Positions 28,301 through 53,824 of a stretch of DNA of 64,000 nucleotides are shown here, one piece after another. The stretch lies in assembly GCA_000499405.2 (NCBI GenBank), contig HG738140.1:14013113-14077112 (forward strand). The letters are read 5' to 3'. The number at the start of each line of letters is the position of its first letter. The stretch's first letter is position 1. Both the position numbers and the translations under genes were made by a program. The DNA is from Onchocerca volvulus (lineage: Eukaryota; Nematoda; Chromadorea; Rhabditida; Onchocercidae). The notes below the pieces were generated by a model. It was not told the DNA's origin. It saw only the letters and a list, made by a program, of their open reading frames with translations, and ran no database searches.

Positions 28301-31300
28301 AATTGTTGTTAATCGTATGCGTATTTTATTAAACACTAGCTGGACTCGGCCACGTTCTGCGTCTATATAAATAAAAATGTCAATCCTCGTTTGTTTAAAA
28401 TCTTAAACCTCTGAAACTTCTTAAACACACAGCTTATTTATATTAATTCAAAATCGTAAATATCGGAAAGTCCTTACCTGTTGCTTTGAAATTCTGACAC
28501 AACGCTACATTCGAATACGTGCATGTTTTTAGATATTTATTATTATTTGTTATTTTTCATCATTATTTGTTATTCATTATTATTTATTATTATTCATTAT
28601 TATTTATTATATTTTATTATTTATTTACTATTATTCACTGTTATCTATTATCATTTATTATTATTCAATTATTAATTATTAATTATTATTAGAGAAATGG
28701 GAGGAAAAAGAATGAGAGAAAAAAAAGAAGGCGGTTATTATTATTATTAGAGAGATGGGAGAAAGAAGGAAAATGAGAGAAAAAAAGGAAGGCGGAATCA
28801 ATAAACTCCACCCTTACATACTTTTAGTTGTCACGGACGTGATACGTGAAAAAAAGTAAGTATATATAAATGAAAGCATACATCTATTCGAATGCAAGGT
28901 TGTGTCAAAATTTGAAAAGAATTGGTGGAGAACTTGCGGCGATCATTGCGAAGTAACAGGTAGCATTTGCGTTTCTAATTATTTAGATGATGTGACATCC
29001 GGCATTATTTCATTATTATTCGTTATTTGTTCAATTTGTTTGCTAAAATTTCTGATTTTTATGATTCCATCCGAAAGTGTTTTACATTGATTACTAATCA
29101 CATTTTTCCGATCTTTCCATACGTCATCGAAAGATGAATGTTAGCCTAAATTATAGATCAAAAATTTGATAAACTATTAATAACTTCAATTAAATATGGT
29201 AGAATCAGACCTCTTATCATAATTATCCAATTGACAGAGAGGAAAAATTCAATTAATAATCATCATAATGACCTATTATCGTGATATAATTAATCAATGA
29301 TCTCATATCATAATGACCTAATTGAAAGAGAGAAAGAATTTAATCATGAATCGACCAGGTAATAATCATCATTGAGTCAAGTCAGATCTTCAAATAAATT
29401 TCCTTGGTACAAATCATTCCTCATATATAATATTCCATTATTATTTACTGTAATCTTGAAATTTCAATAAATTCATTAGCACTACAAGCTGAATCCGACC
29501 TTCATCATCAATTCATTACATTTCAGAATTTTAATTCACAATATTGAAGAGTACTCAAATTAAATGGATTACTGAATTCATAAAGCAATGAGTCCAGTAA
29601 TGCTCATTTTATTACAAAAGATGAATATCTTAATAGACATATTAAACACCAAATCGACTATAACAAAATATATTAATGTATATTAGCATTTATTTGTTTT
29701 GTTAGGTTTTTCTTTATTAAATTAATTACCACAATACTTTCTAAATCTTTTTTCAAATTTAACAAGTAAAAAAATTTTAATTGTCTTTTTCTCAAATTTC
29801 ATTTTTTTTTTATCCTTTCATTATTTGATGAATTTGAATTCCTGTTCTTTATTTCATTATAATTCTTCAAAATGTCAGATTTTCGTTTTTACTAACAAAA
29901 TTAGATGAAAAAAAATTGAGTGAGAATCATACTCAATATAGTTAAGATAAAAAATTACCTGATGTTTTAAATGGTTTAGTAATTGGTTAATTTACTAATG
30001 TTCTCTTTTTTTCCCTCAAGTAATCATCTAATTTATGATTAGTTATTAATTTAGAGACAAATGAATGAACAACGCAACCCATCAAAATTATCACAAAAAG
30101 AACAGAAAATTTCGCATACTGTTGGATTTGCGGATCCTATCCAGGAGTCAATATCACGTAAATTAATTCTTTTATTTAAAAATTTAAAATAATTTAAAAA
30201 AAACAACTTATGAATCATTTTTTTTTTTTTTTTGTTTGTCAGTTTGGAAAATCTTTCAGCAAGTACAAATAGCATGGATACAACAGCAAATAGCTCGACA
30301 GCAGATGAAAGACAAATTATTGAAGAAGATATAACAGTTATCAGTGCTGATTATCAAAAATTGAATGATAAATTTTCTATCAGTAGTGCTATTGACTCTG
30401 AGATTAGTTCAATTAATATTTTTTAAGTTTTATTTCATTTAAACATTTCTGTGATTTACTTTGCAAACAAGTGGAAAAAATTTTTCTTTTGGCATGCTTA
30501 GTGAAAAAGCTAAAGAATATTGGAAAATAGGAAAAGTTTTATTAAATATTTCAATTACTTTCGTTGTAAGAATTTTAAATATGAATATTTATGCTTTTTT
30601 TCCATCGACACTATTTATGTTGAAAATGGAATTGACATAATTACTTCGCATTTTTTAATTTCATTTCATGTTTTTTTTTTTTTTAATTTAAACGAAGAGC
30701 ATAGAAACAATGAAAAATTTTCTAGTATTAGATATATTTGAGTGAATTCAATTCATAAAATTTAAATTATATCTTTATTTCCTATTTCTATTTCTGTTTC
30801 TTATTCCATTTCTATTAATTTTATTTCCGAAATACAATTCTACATTTTAGAATTATTCAAATTTATAATCCAAAAAAAAACAAGAATTCTTCAGTTTCCA
30901 TCAAATAACATTTATATTGCGGAATTATTTATTGGGAGCCTTCGTATCAGTGAATTTTCAACATTGATTGATCCACTGTATGATGATCAAACAATTTGTA
31001 TCGAATGGAAATTTTTGGATTTTCCGCTAGAAGAATGTGGTTCATCTGAAGGACTGTTACGAATTCCACGTGATACGCTAACTACGGCAGATTTTAATTT
31101 TCAAAAATGTCAATTCAAATTTTGTTTTTATACGTAATAAAAAGAAACAGAAATTTATTAGCTTAAAATAATCTATAATTAATAAAAAATGAAATTAACA
31201 AGCAGAATTTATTATAGCATATACATTGGATGATAGGCAACATCACTTATTGCGACAGTGGATCGAGCATGGAAATAGGTATTAAATAATATTGTTTGCA

Positions 31301-32026
31301 GGAAAAATTATCTTCAAGTTTTACAATTTCTTGCAAATTTTATTTTTAAATAATAAGCATACTTGATTTCATTCTTTTTTTATGTTATTGATTTATTATT
31401 CAGATTAGAGATGAGTCTGGTAAATAGTGGAAATGATACGAAATCAAGTGAAGATTTGGGAGTGACATATGTTGAATTAGGTACGCAATATAATGCACAG
31501 AAGCAACTGGTATCATGTAAGTATAATCAAAATGAATTTTTGCAAAAAAATTTTAAAATTTATTCAACAATATAAAATAATAATTAAATTGATGAAAAAA
31601 TCTTTAAATTTATTACATTTTAATTGAAGTTTTATAAAAGTAAGTTGTTCCTGTCAAAATATTTTGAAATGACAATCGATAAATTTGAATGAATGGTTTA
31701 ATTATAGAATTCACCTCTGATGATAAAATAAAAAGTAATGTGACATCAAAAAAAAAAAAAAAAAAGCTATCTATCATAAAATGATAATATTATTTTGTAA
31801 TAATATTTTAATATTCAATTTTATTTTAATGTTCAATTTTCTTTCCTCGAATTATAATTTATTCAAATTTTAGTATAAATTTTTCAATTTGAAAAAGATA
31901 ATAAATTATTTTGCAGTTAATGACATAAATAATGTTGAAATTGCTCAAATTGATATTATTATATCATACAGTAAAGAATTGCTGGAACGACTTGAGGATG
32001 CTGGAAAAGTTTTGGAAAACAAATAA
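19389..32026 (+). CDS. mks-5: RPGRIP1L / MKS-5, ciliary transition-zone scaffold
   Basis: Ortholog of RPGRIP1L, which organises the transition zone of sensory cilia. Exons: 19389-19513, 19575-19668, 20123-20197, 20290-20426, 20738-20846, 21280-21503, 21850-22132, 22286-22413, 22526-22622, 23104-23268, 23651-23817, 24335-24404, 24696-24908, 25381-25504, 25729-25886, 26289-26417, 26538-26639, 26908-27092, 27204-27405, 28010-28109, then 30055-30157, 30260-30406, 30851-31123, 31218-31278, 31404-31516, 31917-32026. Residues 1-480 are mostly coiled coil, opening with RPELEDRY as in the family (REELEDRF). First C2 at about 490-630 has EFYDFELQTTPVLRG; second C2 at about 650-800; the end (SEDLGVTYVELG) matches the RPGR-interacting domain. 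The frame between 28109 and 30055 does not close, so a small exon is missing. The frame is open upstream to an acceptor at 19358, which may be a spliced-leader site or an internal junction. Confidence 0.88.
23870..24060. other. Less AT-rich island inside an mks-5 intron
   Basis: Within intron 23818-24334 of mks-5. Open frames run on both strands (60 codons + and about 100 codons -), and the base composition differs from the rest of the intron. No protein family or RNA fold is recognised. A repeat relic is the simplest reading. Confidence 0.3.
27569..27765 (+). repeat. Dispersed intronic repeat, copy 1
   Basis: In the mks-5 intron 27406-28009. Shares with 29325-29495 the ordered blocks GAAGAATT.AAT, AGTCATCATTAAT/ATCATCATTGAGTC, CAGATCTT, TTTACYGTAATCT and ACATTTCAATAAA. 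Copies are diverged; no coding capacity is seen. Confidence 0.5.
28335..28920 (+). mobile_element. Short non-autonomous element with inverted ends, Helitron-associated family, copy 2
   Basis: Left part 28335-28535 is a direct end module starting ACTAGCTGGACTCGGCC and TATATAAATAAAAATGT. A degenerate ATT-rich microsatellite follows (28541-28690), then a GA-rich tract (28690-28790), GTCAC-GGAC-GTGAT at 28830-28843, and an inverted, shortened end module at 28861-28920 (TATTCGAATGCAAGGTTGTG). About 590 bases, no coding capacity, inside an mks-5 intron. Confidence 0.6.
29213..29495 (+). repeat. Dispersed intronic repeat, copy 2 plus a partial tandem copy
   Basis: In the mks-5 intron 28110-30054. 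The full copy (about 29325-29495) matches 27569-27765. A partial copy before it (about 29213-29300) repeats AATTGA.AGAGAG.AA.AATT and CATCATAATGACC. Family unknown. Confidence 0.45.
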
Positions 32027-32027
32027 A
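32022..32027 (+). terminator. Candidate polyadenylation signal overlapping the mks-5 stop codon
   Basis: AATAAA overlaps the TAA stop at 32024-32026 and is followed by a long T run. If used, the 3' UTR would be only about 15-25 bases. Confidence 0.35.
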
Positions 32028-33935
32028 GCAATTTTTTTTTTTTTTATTCTATTGAAATTAATTAGCAATGTTTCGAAATTTATGTATTTATAATTTTAAT
32101 GTTTATGAAAAAAATGATATCACATGCATTGGAAGATGGAAAATATTTACTCACTTCTATGTGTTAACTTAGTTTTGAACATAATCATTTTAGATTGTTA
32201 TTGTTTCAGACTAAAAATTAAATTAATCTAAATTCAATCAACAATTAATTGCCAAGCGGAATTAAATTAAAGAGTTTTCTGTAGTAATATAAATTTGCAG
32301 GGAATTTTCTAGAAAAATAAAGATGCATGGGAAAATGTTAGTAGTCAAGAAAGATATTTCTGTTTTGCTCTTCCAAAATCTCAGATCAATTGATTATTTT
32401 TTGTATATTGTCTTGTAGCTATGAAAATATGCAAATCATTGGCTTTCTTGATTGTTATAAATCCATTGTCTACTTGGATGTCTAATGGCTGTTCAGCGTC
32501 TAAAAAATTATACGATCTAATTTCATCATCTCTAGCGAATTTCGCTAACAATTTTATTTTTGTAATTATTTAAAAATTAATTTTAAGTGATAATTATAAC
32601 AAATGTTAGTAAGAATGAAGGTAGAAGAAGATAAAGATAATTTTACCCAAACTATTCCTATGTAACTTGTCCATGCTTGAATAAATTCCTAATGTATTTA
32701 TTTGGGTCTTTTTTTTACACTTCTTGAAAATCCATCTAAATGAATTATATGATCATAAAGCGGTGATAATAAAGTTTTAACAGGAAGTTTTAAAATGATT
32801 AATGTAAAATATTATATTAATATTGAAATTTTGCACTGTGACTGAACCTATAGAATTTTCCCTTAGTTTTATGAATGATATATGTATGGAAAATTTCAGT
32901 GTTGTAGAAAAATATCATTGTTACCTAATAAATCTTGAAGTAGAAACTTCCAATCAATTTTTCAGTAAAACCCATCCATACAATTAATTAATTAATCATT
33001 TCGATTGATAAGCAAATATATACAAATATTACAGTAAGTCTACTTGGGACTATTATTGATTCTTATCAATTATCAGTTCTTCAAAAAAAAACATTCAAGT
33101 TATCAGTTTTTCTTCTAAAAATTAAGCATTCATTCATTTGCATAAGCAATGTTTGAATGCAGAATTACCATGATTTTAGAGGCAGAAAGCTAATGGATTA
33201 GAAGTATCAATAAAAGTATTCTCTTGAACGAAGCAGCAGTAACAGATACTTCCTTTCGAATATAATATGCTTCTCGAAGTACTGTAAAACGAAGAAAAGT
33301 ACTGTAACGACAAAAAGAAGAGAAATACTGTAATAACAAATTTAATAAAAGAATCGTAATTTCTTTCCATTTAATCTTCATAAACAGATTTAGCAAGATT
33401 CATTATATCTAACAATTTGTATATTCGATATACTGACGTAAACATTTCTCAATTTCACTTTTTTTAGCTACAAAATAATTAAATTAAGTCCATCCGTTGG
33501 CTGGAAGAGTTCATTAATTTGAAGTACTAAACTATGATTGCTTCTTGGCTTGACTGAAGTTTCCAGGAATGTATCGATCATCTTCTTTTGTTATTTGTCA
33601 TCATATTTTTATTATTACTATTATTTTCATTTTCTTGCTATTATTTAAATTATTGTTTAGCATTAAATTTTGCATCAATTAATTTGAAATTAATTTTGAT
33701 TATAAATTCACATGAAGAAGTAAAAGAATATGGAAATAAAATATTGGAGAAGGACATATTAAAGAGCAATAAAGTTCATAATGCTGAATAATTGCATACC
33801 TAAATATCATCATTTGTAAACAATTATGAGACTATTTAAGAACTGTATAATATTTCAGTTTTCCTTTGACACATGAATGAATGAAATTTTTCAAATTTGA
33901 CTAATAAGACTATCTTTAAAAAACAGCGCAAGCTA

Positions 33936-34160
33936 AACTGGAAGTTTTAGATTTAATTTCTTTATGTCTTCATAAAAATTTGAACCGAATAAACGAACTG
34001 TAAATGGAGAAATTTCTCTTGTAAAAATCCTTGCTAAATTTAAAATTCGAGTCCTCATGATTTCAATTTCTTGCAATTTAAACTTTAATTTTGAACAAGC
34101 TGCAAAATTTTCATGCATCATATCCAAAGCTTTATCATAGCTAGCTTTTTCAATTACAAC
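33936..34160 (-). CDS. Possible minus-strand terminal exon or orphan small ORF, no family recognised
   Basis: The minus strand encodes a charged helical-looking stretch (for example KASYDKALDMMHEN, KFKLQEIEIMRTRI) ending KLPV and a stop. Amino-acid composition is more protein-like than neighbouring chance frames. The frame upstream of about 34160 runs into T-rich sequence, so the true start would need a splice. No partner exon was found; it may be a chance frame. Confidence 0.25.
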
Positions 34161-34419
34161 AATTATTATCGAATTGAAAATATAGCATAGTAAAAAAAAA
34201 AAATTCCTGATGTCCTGGATAATCAAATCTCAATACGAATTCCAAACAAAAAAAAAAAAAAAAACTGTACTAATGATCAGTTATCAGTATCACTCTAATC
34301 GATTTCCCCCATAGTAACATTACAATATTTCCCGAATATTCTTTATCACTTGGAATGATAATTTTCTATTCGTTTTAAGTTAGAAAATCGCGTAAACTTA
34401 TCGTCATCTCGTTCTCTGC

Positions 34420-34918
34420 ACGTTTCACGTCATTGTTTTACGAAAAATGACGTAAGATGTTAGTGGATTATGACAAATTTACGTGACCCGACACAATACT
34501 AGAATAACATGAAATGATCATAACTTTCAAAACTTCTTGAAATAATTTGTATGATATCATTTAGAAAACACATCAAGCATCCTTTAAACTTTAACCCCTG
34601 TCTCAAACCTACCACAGCTAATTCCAATCCCAGTAAACAGTGCTACTACCTTCTACATAATGTCACACCGAGAAAAGGTCACTGTATTCTGCGGTTGGCC
34701 GATGTTAGATGTTGATTTTTTAGCTAAATTCAATGCTTGACGTATTTACGTCGTTTACGTTTCCTCTCTAACATCTGAGGTTGAGTGCTAATCCACTGTG
34801 TCTGAACAATTGCTTTCAATTATACCAATTACGCTTACTTATATTAATTAAGTTTGCTTATATCACAAGCATTTTATCGATTTGAAAATTTTTCTTTCAA
34901 ACTTTCAGAATGACGTCA
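34420..34918. promoter_or_regulatory. Cluster of ACGT (CRE/bZIP-like) motifs upstream of PQBP1
   Basis: ACGT cores at 34420, 34427, 34450, 34481, 34740, 34748, 34757 and 34913. Several sit in TGACGTA/TCACGTCA/TTACGTGA contexts, and the last is a perfect TGACGTCA palindrome (34911-34918) just 3' of the splice acceptor before the PQBP1 start. Known bZIP factors of the ATF/CREB type bind such sequences; binding here is inference. Confidence 0.4.
34901..34908 (+). promoter_or_regulatory. Probable spliced-leader acceptor of PQBP1
   Basis: ACTTTCAG after a T-rich run, 33 bases before the start codon at 34942. No upstream coding exon is apparent, so trans-splicing is the likely use. An ATG at 34910 is followed quickly by a stop. 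Confidence 0.5.
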
Positions 34919-34941
34919 TATTAAAATTCTTTACTACTGCG

Positions 34942-37715
34942 ATGCCTATGCCACCAGCACTTCTCGCTCGACTTAAACGCCGCGGAATTTTACACGAAGG
35001 TTTGATTCTCTGGAAATTTACGTTAAGTTGATTATACAGGATGAATTCTTTAAGTTTTCTTTGATAGAAGTTAATTTATATGCGAAATTTTGATGATAAT
35101 TCACGTAGAACTATGTCAAACTATCAAACTTCGTCTTTCTTCATAACGTAGATTAAAAAGTCAAATACACAAATTTAAATAGATTAAGTAGAAAAGTCAA
35201 AATTAATAGAAAAGAGATTCAAATAAACATAATAAATAGAAAATTTAAATAAATACAATAAATAAGTTTCAAATTAATAGATTAAAATCACGAAGAAATT
35301 TTCCTTTTTTGATCAATAAAGGTTACAGAAATATAAGGAATTGATTCAATTTTTCGAGTAAAGCATATCAAATTTTACTAACATTGATGAAAGACGATAT
35401 GTAATAAATGATAATTTGCAGATGCTAATGAAGAAGTAATCGCGGAGAATTATGATGCAGAAACACCTGCTGAAATACAAAGCAGCACACGTCAAGAGAC
35501 GGAAAAGAATGCTTCTGGAGCTCGGGGATGTCCGAATAAGTGGAATCCATATCATTATTGTGTGCAATTTTGTTATGATTACTGGAGAGATGGAACAAGT
35601 GAAAATAAGTTTGTTGTTTTCGCCATTTCCGTTCGCTTAAGTTGTCAGTAGTGTGATTTTTCTTTTTTTTTTGATACTTTAATAACGGCAAAAAGAAGGA
35701 AATATGAAGGTTTATCTTATGTTCCAACGATATTTTAAATCACTGAGAATTTAAACTATTGTGATAAGTAAAATATTGAAGAAGGAGAATCGCCTCAACA
35801 AAAGTATATTGTATATTAATCACTTGGGTTTTTTAATTATTGGAAAGCGGCATTTTCCCCGTATCTTCTTGTTTTATCAGATCTCTAAATTAATTTGTTA
35901 GTGGAACAAAATTTCGCAGATAGTTGGAAACCTTTTTATGTGAAAGAAATAATTATCTCATAAGTATGCTTAAAAGTAAATTTGCTTTTTTCAGACTTCC
36001 ACAGAAATATCTGGATCAACGGGCTAAAATTCTGAAGAAATACCCATTGCCAAATGGTAAATTTGTAAGAATATTAGTTAATTCGTTTTTTGCGGAATTT
36101 ATATTCTGAACATTAAATTTTTTTCTCTGAATTTGTTATTTTATAGGTTGGAAAGAAGTTTATGATCCTGGATGCACACGTCATTATTATTGGTGTCCAC
36201 GAACTGATGAGGTATCTTGGCTGCCTCCCAGACATCCTTTGGCTGTGATTGGGGATGCCGCACCGAAAGTTGCAAGAGGTTTTTGGTTTGATCCATTTAA
36301 TTTAACTTTATTTGGCTCAGTTTGACTTAACATAATGTCAGCAAAATATGTAAAGAAGTTAATTCAGCAACTTTTTTGCTTGATTTTGAAATATAGTGTA
36401 ATCATTTTTTCAGAATTATTTGAAAAAGGCGAAAATACTAATGGTCTTGATGAAAGTAGAAAGGATGGTGATGAAAGGAAGGATGATGAGAGAAAAGAAA
36501 TTTATAGGGAGGATCGGGGAGGCACAGTCAAACGGTATGATGAAAGCAGGTCAAAGAGAAAGGTTTGATTTGATGACTGTAAAGTAGCTGTCATGATGAG
36601 GTACTGTTCCCTTTTAATGAAAAAAAAAACGCTAAAAGTAATTTTTTTTTTGAAGCAATGTTGTATGATTATTTGCTTTCATTTTAGCGACGAGGTTCCC
36701 TATCAGATTCTGATGCTAGCAACTTTTTATCGTCCTCTGAAAGTGATGAAGAAAGCAAGCCTGAACTGAATGATAGGGATAAATTGAGTAAGTTCTACTG
36801 GTTTTTTTTTTTTTTTTTTCAGAAATAATTGTTTGTGGAGCACTATATTTTATATAAACTCAAACTGTACTATTGTTTAATTTTTTCACTTCATTTACAG
36901 AAATGAAAAAAAATCAAGGTAAATCAAAGATTTGTCCATTATTTATATCTAAATATGAAGGAAATATGAGATTTTTTTTAATAAGCAGAGACCTCCACTA
37001 TAACTAAACTATATTTTTTCTTTGTTAACTCTATGTCACACAAAATATGTATTGAAATCATCTTTTAAAAAAAATGTACATTACTAAGTTAAATTGGATT
37101 TTTCCCATAAGTTGTATATGTTTTCCAGAGCGTGCCAAACGAAAAGGAATCGATCCAATGGATCCAGCCGCTTACGGTGATAACGTTCCTGTGTATGTTT
37201 ATTGAGTTACAAATTCTTTTTTCTCTGACTTTTATATTCCCAAAATACATTTCATCATTTTGGTGTTCCGTCTCAAGTCTGAATTTTTCTTCAACAACTG
37301 CAAGTGAACTTCAAATTTAGTTCAGTAGCGAATGATATTTAGTATATTGTGATATATCTTTGGCAAAATAGGCACTTAGAAAATCATCAAATACAAGCAT
37401 CAGTTGGAGGAATAGAGAAGCAAATTACGATTAGAGTAAGACTGTTGAACTATGATCTCGTGGGATGGTTTTTTTACTTTAGAAATGCAGAGATGATTTT
37501 ACATATGCATTAAATTTAAGTTTTTTCTTCTTAAGTTATCATTCACAATTTCTTTTTCATTGGAAAAAATTTTCAGTGGTACGTGGAGTTCCGGTTTACA
37601 TGCCCACGATAAAACAGGTGCGGATGTTACGGCTAGTGGTCCTTTATTCCAACAACGACCTTATCCTGCACCAGGTGCAGTTTTGCGGAAACAGCAGAAG
37701 GATCGAGGGAAATAG
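34942..37715 (+). CDS. PQBP1: Polyglutamine-binding protein 1 (PQBP1), WW-domain splicing factor
   Basis: Nuclear protein that joins WW-domain contacts with spliceosomal partners, notably the U5 15-kDa protein (family knowledge). Exons: 34942-34999, 35422-35608, 35995-36056, 36147-36278, 36414-36562, 36688-36787, 36901-36918, 37129-37192, 37577-37715; 302 residues, phases consistent. The N-terminus [19 protein letters not shown] matches the human start. WW domain at about 103-135 ([25 protein letters not shown]). A charged Asp/Glu/Arg/Lys tract covers about 147-230. The C-terminus keeps DPMDPAAY and [16 protein letters not shown], the partner-binding tail. Longer than human PQBP1 (265) mainly through a segment between the N-terminus and the WW domain. 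The seventh exon is only 18 bases. Confidence 0.93.
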
Positions 37716-38053
37716 CTTTTGGAATAATGCATTTTTAATAACGATTTTTTTTTTGTTTCTGTGTGATCTGTAAAAGTTTTGCATAAAAGTGATTAAAAAA
37801 GTTTATATAAAAGTGACTTGTATTGCTTTTTTGGTTGCATTTCATCTACATACATTTATTCAGTTTCAGTTGTCATATGTTGAATTTGAGAATATTTTTT
37901 GATATCTACAATCTGACAGAAAGAAATTTGCGTCGTTCCGTGAAAAAAATCTGTCAATATCACTTTACTTTGAACGAAGATTAATAGTTGTGTTGGCGCT
38001 GAAGAAGTAATTTGATGCATTACTAATATAGTTTCCTAGTTAAATCTGGTAAA
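37716..38053 (+). other. Short spacer between PQBP1 and EPRS, possible intercistronic region
   Basis: 338 bases, AT-rich, same-strand genes on both sides. No AATAAA is seen. Acceptor-like TATAG (ends 38031) and TTTCCTAG (ends 38039) lie just before the EPRS start, so the downstream message could be released by trans-splicing. Confidence 0.45.
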
Positions 38054-52888
<14,835 letters not shown>

Positions 52889-53824
52889 CAACAACTTATT
52901 CATACTTACCTTATTTACATTTAAGAAGAAAGGAACTGAAGAAGATCAAACTGCTCCTTGATTTATTGAACTTCGACCATTTATATAATGATGAAAAAAT
53001 CCGATAGTGTCATATATTATTATTCTGCTAATTGCAACGCCTTATCAGCTAAAATATTTATGCAGGTATTATGGAAACTTGCTGCTTAATTAATACCCAG
53101 AAAACTGTGTTGCAATTTCTCATGTTCTCTAAATTCTTGAATTGGATTCCGATATCGATGCCTCCTAATTTTCGATTCGATATTGTTCCATTCAAAAGAT
53201 TTTTTTTCGCTTGTTTTTATCTCTCGGTCCTTGTTTTTCGCATTCAATTCTTCCCTTCCTAGTTGATTGTTACCGATCCATTTTTCAATATAGACAAAAG
53301 CATCAGAGCAGTCTAAATTCGAGTCTTCATTATATGATCTTTGGGAAAGCAGCACTGAATTTTTTAGACTTATTTTGAATTTAGGAATACTTTTTTTAGT
53401 GGATTGGGACTCAGAACTCCCATATTTTATGCTTATTTTATGTTGACTTTTTACTTTATAACTGATCCGTGTTGTTTATCTGTTGCAAATACAGAATGTA
53501 AAAGTAATGAAGGAAACTTTAATATGACGCAACATTAAATGAATGAATACGTTTGGAAAACTTCCGAAGGATACGAAATGATTTCTAGGAATCAAGTAGT
53601 GTAAAATTGGGGATGAATGAATTTAAGGTCTCGTAGCAATATTCAAATAATAAGTTCACATTATAGAATCAGGCGAATCAATTGTGTTGTCATTTTAGGA
53701 ATACTGTAACTGAGAAGTTGATGAAGAGAGTAAAATCAAAACAAAAGATTGGGAAGTTGTTAAAGATTAGGAAGCAGTTTTCCAGAATTTTTTTTTTTTT
53801 TTTTGGGATCTTAATAAAAAGTAT
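52889..53824. other. Convergent intergenic region between EPRS and transketolase
   Basis: 936 bases shared by two 3' ends. No clear AATAAA for either gene. A less AT-rich stretch at 53060-53360 carries overlapping open frames on both strands. Confidence 0.55.
53086..53355 (-). CDS. Possible small orphan ORF, 89 codons
   Basis: Hydrophilic product rich in Ser, Asn, Glu, Lys and Arg (for example RSYNEDSNLDCSDAFVYIEK), with the frame closed by a stop at 53086. It sits just 3' of the transketolase stop on the same strand. No family is recognised and an overlapping plus-strand frame exists, so it may be chance or a relic. Confidence 0.25.
   Translation of the reverse strand: MLLSQRSYNEDSNLDCSDAFVYIEKWIGNNQLGREELNAKNKDREIKTSEKKSFEWNNIESKIRRHRYRNPIQEFREHEKLQHSFLGIN

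Larger units (their letters stand above)
32027..34941. other. Intergenic region between mks-5 and PQBP1
   Basis: About 2.9 kb. AT-rich, with no recognised gene apart from one possible minus-strand coding stretch near 33936-34160. The last 500 bases contain a dense set of ACGT motifs. Confidence 0.6.

Noticed and set aside
37370..37436. Possible extra PQBP1 exon (after CACTTAG, before GTAAGA)
   Set aside because: Exons 37129-37192 and 37577-37715 already join in phase and reproduce the conserved PQBP1 C-terminus.
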